Below the pieces are notes generated by a model. The model searched no databases, was not told where the DNA came from, and saw only the letters and a program-made list of their open reading frames with translations. From Streptomyces sp. NRRL S-118 (lineage in GTDB: Bacteria; Actinomycetota; Actinomycetes; Streptomycetales; Streptomycetaceae): a stretch of DNA of 30,277 nt. The stretch spans positions 1 to 30,277 of the forward strand of contig NZ_KL591028.1 in NCBI RefSeq assembly GCF_000716335.1. Reading direction: 5' to 3'. Made by a program: the position numbers and the translations under genes. Positions 26,521-30,277 of this stretch are shown piece after piece (within the stretch, counting starts at the first letter, position 1; the number at the start of each line of letters is the position of its first letter).

Positions 26521-27699
26521 GTGCACCTCGACTACACACCCGCACAGCAGCAGTTGCGCACCGAGCTGCGCGCGTACTTCGCCGAACTCGTCCCCGACGA
26601 CACCTACAACCGGCACACGGATCCCGCCACCCGCAAACGGTTCTACCGCGACACCATCCGCCGCCTCGGCGCGGACCGCTGGCTCGGCGTCGGCTGGCCC
26701 GAGGAATACGGCGGCCGCGGGCTGACGCCCATCGAGCAGTTCATCTTCTTCGACGAAGCCGCCCAGGCCGGCGTACCGCTCCCGCTCATGGCGCTCAACA
26801 CGGTCGGCCCCACGATCATGCGCTACGGCACCGACGAGCAGAAGGCGTACTTCCTGCCCCGTATCCTCTCCGGCGAGATCGACTTCGCCATCGGGTACAG
26901 CGAGCCCGACGCCGGCACCGACCTGGCCTCGCTGCGGACACGGGCCGTCCGCGACGGCGACCACTACGTCGTCGACGGACAGAAGATCTGGACCACCAAC
27001 GGCGACACCGCGGAGTGGGTGTGGCTGGCCGTCCGCACGGACCCGGCGGCCCCGCCGCACAAGGGCATCACCGTCCTGCTCGTCCCGACGTCCGACCCCG
27101 GCTACTCCTGCACCCTGATCAACACCCTGGCCTCGCACGACACCACCGCCAGCCACTACGAGGGCATCCGCGTCCCCGTCACCCACCGCGTCGGCGAGGA
27201 GAACCAGGGCTGGCGCCTGATCACCAACCAGCTCAACCACGAGCGCGTCACCCTCGCCGCCCACGGCACGATGGCCATCCGCGCCCTGCACAACGTCCAG
27301 CGCTGGGCGGCGGGCACCGAACTCGCCGACGGCCGCCGCGTGATCGACCTCGGCTGGGTCAGGAAGCGCCTGGCACGGACCCACACGAAGCTCGACGCGA
27401 TGAAGCTCCTCAACTGGCGGATGGTCAGCGCCCTCCAGGACTCCACCCTCACCCCCCAGGACGCCTCCGCCGTCAAGGTCTACGGCTCCGAGGCCCGCCG
27501 CGACGCCTACGCCTGGCTGATGGAGGTCGTCGGCGCGGCGGGCCCGCTCAAGGAGGGCTCCGCCGGTGCGGTCCTCCACGGCGAACTGGAACGCGGCTAC
27601 CGCTCCGCCGTGATCTTCACCTTCGGCGGCGGCAACAACGAGATCCAGCGCGAGATCATCTCCTGGATCGGCCTGGGCATGCCGCGCGTCCGCCGCTGA
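26521..27699 (+). CDS. Acyl-CoA dehydrogenase (FadE17/FadE29-like)
   Basis: 392 aa. Flavoenzyme forming an alpha,beta double bond in an acyl-CoA. N-terminal helices to about 120 include GWPEEYGGRG. The middle beta domain has FAIGYSEPDAGTDLASLRTRA (FAD/substrate loop) and KIWTTNG. The C-terminal helices end FTFGGGNNEIQREIISWIGLGMPR, close to the usual TNEIQR FAD-contact motif. The start is the GTG at 26521, with GGAGGAG 2-8 nt upstream. The sequence style resembles actinobacterial FadE17/FadE29 enzymes of sterol side-chain and similar bulky acyl-CoA breakdown, some of which work as heterotetramers with a second FadE; no partner gene is in the window. The KstR-type box upstream fits this. The substrate is inferred. 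Confidence 0.88.
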   Translation: MHLDYTPAQQQLRTELRAYFAELVPDDTYNRHTDPATRKRFYRDTIRRLGADRWLGVGWPEEYGGRGLTPIEQFIFFDEAAQAGVPLPLMALNTVGPTIMRYGTDEQKAYFLPRILSGEIDFAIGYSEPDAGTDLASLRTRAVRDGDHYVVDGQKIWTTNGDTAEWVWLAVRTDPAAPPHKGITVLLVPTSDPGYSCTLINTLASHDTTASHYEGIRVPVTHRVGEENQGWRLITNQLNHERVTLAAHGTMAIRALHNVQRWAAGTELADGRRVIDLGWVRKRLARTHTKLDAMKLLNWRMVSALQDSTLTPQDASAVKVYGSEARRDAYAWLMEVVGAAGPLKEGSAGAVLHGELERGYRSAVIFTFGGGNNEIQREIISWIGLGMPRVRR

Positions 27700-27729
27700 G
27701 GCCGCGCCGGCCACACGCACGCCTTCCGC

Positions 27730-28641
27730 TCACGCCCCGGGAGCGGCTCCGGCTATGTGGCGTGCGCCCAGTTCCTGAGCGGTGTCGATGAGCGCCTTGA
27801 TGTGGGGTGCGGGGGTGGCCGCGGGCACGACGAGTGCCCACTCGGTGAGCGGGGCGTCGTGGATCGGCAGCAGTACGACGCCGGGGTAGCTGTAGTAGCG
27901 CGGGACGTGTCCGTTGAGCGGACACACCATCCGGCCGGCCGCGACCAGGGCGAGCACTTCGTGGAACGTACGGGCCTGCGGACCGCGATGGACGGGTTGC
28001 CCCTTCGGAGTGCGGTCGGGGCACATCGCCCGGAACCAGTCCTCCGATACGAGGGTGCCGGGATCGAGGACCGTCCGGCCGGCCAGGTCCTCCATCGACA
28101 CGGAATCGCGGCCGGCCAGGGGGGAGTCCTCGGCGACCGCCAGCACACGGCCCTCCGTGAGCACCACCGGCCCGCAGCGGAGTCCCGGCTCCCGCACGGG
28201 AAGCCACATCAGTTGCACGTCGACCGCGCCGGTGCGGAGCTTGGAGAAGGGATCGCTGAAGTGGAACTCGACGAACTCGACACGGCAGTCGGGATAGCGG
28301 GCGTGGTACGCCTCGACGAGCCAGGCCAGTTCCGACGGGAGAGCCCCCATCGCCCCCACGCGAACCGTTCCGCAACAGCCGCGGGCGGTTGCGGCAGCTT
28401 GGTCCAACGCGGTCCGTATCCGCTCGTAGGCGGGGCTGAGGTCGTCCCGCAGGCGCTGTCCCAGCGGGGTCAGCGTGACCGCGCGCGTGGTGCGCTCGAA
28501 CAGGACGCCACCCAAGCGGCGCTCCTGCTGCCTGATCGACTGGCTGACCCGTGCCTGGGACAGGTGCAACCGCTCGGCGGTCCGCCGGAAATGCAGCTCC
28601 TCGGCGAGGGTGAGGAAGATTTCGATGTCCCGCAGCTCCAC
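27730..28641 (-). CDS. LysR-family transcriptional regulator
   Basis: 303 aa. N-terminal winged helix (MELRDIEIFLTLAEELHFRR, then TAERLHLSQARVSQSIRQQE) with the canonical LysR spacing. An inducer-binding domain of two Rossmann-like lobes follows from ~90 (VRVGAMGALPSELAWLVEAY to PAATPAPHIKALIDTAQEL). The start is the GTG at 28641 with CGGGGA 4 nt upstream. Convergent with the acyl-CoA dehydrogenase gene, whose stop lies 30 nt away. LysR targets are often the divergent neighbour, but upstream there is only a decayed gene, so the regulon is unclear. Possibly it controlled the lost gene. Effector unknown. Confidence 0.92.
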   Translation of the reverse strand: MELRDIEIFLTLAEELHFRRTAERLHLSQARVSQSIRQQERRLGGVLFERTTRAVTLTPLGQRLRDDLSPAYERIRTALDQAAATARGCCGTVRVGAMGALPSELAWLVEAYHARYPDCRVEFVEFHFSDPFSKLRTGAVDVQLMWLPVREPGLRCGPVVLTEGRVLAVAEDSPLAGRDSVSMEDLAGRTVLDPGTLVSEDWFRAMCPDRTPKGQPVHRGPQARTFHEVLALVAAGRMVCPLNGHVPRYYSYPGVVLLPIHDAPLTEWALVVPAATPAPHIKALIDTAQELGARHIAGAAPGA

Positions 28642-28730
28642 TGCATCCCCGGTTGATCATTTCCGCTTATGAGTGCCATGCGGAAGCCGTTGTTGCTCAG
28701 CGACGCAGCTTAGAGGGAGGGTTGTCTCGC

Positions 28731-28770
28731 CCCGGTCGCCGGCCTGCGAGCGGCAGGAGCGGCGACCGGG
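28731..28770 (-). terminator. Long two-tier hairpin
   Basis: An outer 11-bp perfect stem, CCCGGTCGCCG / CGGCGACCGGG, encloses an inner 5-bp stem, CCTGC / GCAGG. It lies 19 nt downstream (minus strand) of the remnant's stop codon, where a terminator of a former gene would be. Confidence 0.75.
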
Positions 28771-28789
28771 CGCGGCGGCCGTCACGCCG

Positions 28790-28924
28790 TCACGCCGTCG
28801 CGACGACCGGCTCGACCCGGCGGACGGAGGGCACGGCGCCGTCGTCGACCAGCCATTGCAGGCGGGACCTGTACTCGGCGGGTCGTCGGTAGCCGATGCG
28901 GGCTGCGAAGGCCCGTGGGGGCAT
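28790..28924 (-). pseudogene. C-terminal remnant of an unidentified gene
   Basis: A 44-codon minus-strand frame from an ATG at 28924 to TGA at 28790-28792 reads MPPRAFAARIGYRRPAEY, then RSRLQWLVDDGAVPSV and RRVEPVVATA. It has ordered hydrophobic spacing and high GC3, unlike the other frames here. No ribosome site precedes it, and a strong terminator follows it. I read it as the tail of a deleted gene. The family is not recognised, and a very small real protein cannot be excluded. Confidence 0.35.
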
Positions 28925-28994
28925 CGGTGCACCGGCGTGCCGGGGATGCTCACCGTCCGGGGTCGCATGCGGTGACAGGCATTCCCGAGCCGCT

Positions 28995-30107
28995 TCAGGC
29001 GGCGTGAAGGACCCGGAAGCGGTCGGGTCGTGCCGGATCCCGGTCCACGACCTGGGTGGGTGGCCAGGCCCATTGCCACACGCTGATGCCGGGCGCGCGG
29101 GAGAACCGGATCAGCCCGCGCGTGCCTTCGACCGCGACCCGGGGCCACGCCCCGGCGAGACCCGCCGGGTCCGAGCCGTGGGAGCGCAGCATGTCGGTGA
29201 GGACCGCGACCGTGTCGTAGCCCTCGAACGCGACGAAGGAGGGCGCTTCGGCCAGCCGCTCACGGAGGGCCGCCCCCACACGTACCCCGAGGGGGCTGAG
29301 GCGCTCGGGCAGGTAGCGGAGGAACGGGATCGCGCCACCGTCGTCGCCCAGCAGCGTCGGCCACACGGCGAACTCCGGTTGCCCGGCCGGAGCACCGATC
29401 ATGATGCTGGCCAGGCGCCGGTCGCCGCGGACGGATCTGACCAGCGACACCGCCGGCTCCGGCGCCCCGACCAGCAGGAGGAGGGCCGTCGCGCGGTTGT
29501 CAACGAGTCTCTCGCAGACGGCCGTGGGGTCGAGCGCGCGTGCGTCGAGTTCGAGCACGGTGCCGCCGCGTGGCGCGAGGTGGCCCCGGAGGATGCGGGT
29601 CCCCGAGGCCCAGTACGCACTCGGTTCGGTCGCCACGGCGACGCGGCGGTGGCCCGCGTCGAGGAGGAAGTCCGCGTAGAGCTTCCAGCCGTGCGACTGC
29701 GCCGGGGCGAGGCGCGCGACCCATTCCGTCGGCTCATCGGTGAGCGCGTCGAGAACCGCCGACGAGCACAGGAACGGCAGGCCGAGCGCGTCGGCCCTGG
29801 CGGCGGCCGCGCGAGCGACGACGCTGTGGTACTCGCCGGCCAGGGCGACCACGCCCAGGCGGGCCAACTCGTCCACGGCCGCAGCCGCCCTCTGCGGATC
29901 AGCGGCAGTGTCACGTATCACCAGCTCGAGCGGTCTCCCGCCGATCCCGCCGGCGTCATTGACGTCGCCGACGGCCAGCTCCAGTCCGGCGAGCAAGTGC
30001 CGGCCCGCCTCGACCCACCCGGGCCGGGTCAGCGGGACGAGAGCACCGATCCGGACGGTTGTTTCGTCGGAGCGTTCCGCTCCGCGCGGCGACGGTGGTG
30101 TGTTCAT
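28995..30107 (-). CDS. Periplasmic-binding-fold protein (Peripla_BP_6) without signal peptide
   Basis: 370 aa. Class I solute-binding fold of the branched-chain amino acid/amide receptor type: VRIGALVPLTRPGWVEAGRH, GLELAVGDVNDAGGIGGRPL, ELVIRDTAADPQRAAAAVDEL, VVALAGEYHSVVARAAA, FLCSSAVLDALTDEPTEWV and FVAFEGYDTVAVLTDML. The order and length fit the whole family domain. The likely start, an ATG at 30107 with GAGGAG ~10 nt upstream, gives MNTPPSPRGAERSDETT directly before the first strand: no hydrophobic signal, no lipobox. Extending to 30260 adds Cys/Gly/His sequence but still no signal. It is therefore probably cytosolic, perhaps a ligand sensor like AmiC. No permease or ATPase gene adjoins it. 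A divergent or upstream partner may lie outside the window. Confidence 0.8.
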   Translation of the reverse strand: MNTPPSPRGAERSDETTVRIGALVPLTRPGWVEAGRHLLAGLELAVGDVNDAGGIGGRPLELVIRDTAADPQRAAAAVDELARLGVVALAGEYHSVVARAAAARADALGLPFLCSSAVLDALTDEPTEWVARLAPAQSHGWKLYADFLLDAGHRRVAVATEPSAYWASGTRILRGHLAPRGGTVLELDARALDPTAVCERLVDNRATALLLLVGAPEPAVSLVRSVRGDRRLASIMIGAPAGQPEFAVWPTLLGDDGGAIPFLRYLPERLSPLGVRVGAALRERLAEAPSFVAFEGYDTVAVLTDMLRSHGSDPAGLAGAWPRVAVEGTRGLIRFSRAPGISVWQWAWPPTQVVDRDPARPDRFRVLHAA

Positions 30108-30220
30108 GCGTCGGCGTCTCCTCTGTGTCGACGATGCGGCCTCTGCCGTCAAGTCAAGATCCAGCATCGTGTCCGCCGGCGGGCACTGGCAATCCCGGCC
30201 CCCTGCGGCGCCCACGCAGG

Positions 30221-30277
30221 GAGACCCGTGCCCGCACACGGAGACCCCGTGCCCGCACACGGAGACCCCGTGCCCGC
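30221..30277. repeat. 21-bp tandem repeat running off the window
   Basis: The unit begins GAGACCCCGTGCCCGCAC and has period 21. A first 20-bp copy (30221-30240, one C fewer), a full copy (30241-30261) and a partial third (30262-30277) are present. It continues past the right edge, so the copy number is unknown. Upstream of the solute-binding-fold gene. Confidence 0.85.

Larger units (their letters stand above)
28642..28994. other. 353-nt gap with remnants upstream of LysR
   Basis: No intact gene. It holds TTCCGC (28661-28666) and GCGGAA (28680-28685), an inverted repeat 19 nt beyond the LysR start and a possible autoregulatory site. It also holds a long hairpin (28731-28770) and a short coding remnant (28790-28924). 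Several longer open frames cross it, but their Arg/Pro/Gly-only composition marks them as chance frames. Confidence 0.6.

Noticed and set aside
28657..29148. 163-codon minus-strand frame in the LysR gap
   Set aside because: Arg/Pro/Ser-rich, crosses the hairpin terminator and overlaps the end of the solute-binding-fold gene; no coding signature.

Overview
The window is GC-rich actinomycete DNA, almost certainly Streptomyces or a close relative. Third codon positions are nearly all G or C and many starts are GTG. There is an LAETG sortase-anchor protein, an AfsR-type SARP regulator, a PAS/GAF/SpoIIE phosphatase with an anti-sigma-like ATPase domain, and a DUF6480-type membrane peptide. No rRNA, tRNA, CRISPR array, prophage or transposase was seen.

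Layout. 1-4120: an LAETG surface-protein gene broken by one extra C, a repeat-rich gap, then a minus-strand pair (SpoIIE-type phosphatase, PHP hydrolase). 4156-4748: a truncated, frameshifted 3' remnant of a GH51-type alpha-L-arabinofuranosidase. 4864-7461: a divergent pair, a polytopic glycosyltransferase (-) and a class I methyltransferase (+). 7582-18019: a sugar-catabolic locus. One minus-strand operon encodes an uncharacterised TIM-barrel-like protein, a ChvE/GguA/GguB-type sugar ABC transporter and a secreted aldose 1-epimerase. A second encodes a DgoD-like enolase-superfamily dehydratase and a zinc sugar dehydrogenase. Divergent from these are an IclR regulator and an SMP-30 lactonase. 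18228-21867: a large SARP regulator and a 67-aa protein. 22062-26278: a probable stress/redox cluster: FAD/Rieske oxidoreductase and a haem-oxygenase-like diiron protein on one strand; a HemK-like methyltransferase, a CDGSH protein, a DUF6480 peptide and a CBS-pair protein on the other. 26521-30107: an acyl-CoA dehydrogenase behind a KstR-type box, a convergent LysR regulator, a gene remnant with an intact terminator, and a solute-binding-fold protein lacking a signal peptide. A 21-bp tandem repeat runs off the right edge.

How the genes fit together. The sugar block reads as a non-phosphorylative aldose route: import (ABC), mutarotation (GalM), oxidation to a lactone (Zn dehydrogenase), ring opening (SMP-30) and dehydration (DgoD-like). 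A related palindrome of the form TGTTCG-N6-TCGNACA lies upstream of both catabolic operons and, strikingly, at the 5' edge of the arabinofuranosidase remnant. I infer one IclR regulon that once included an extracellular arabinose-releasing enzyme. This regulon, with its uncharacterised 320-aa member, is the most interesting biology here.
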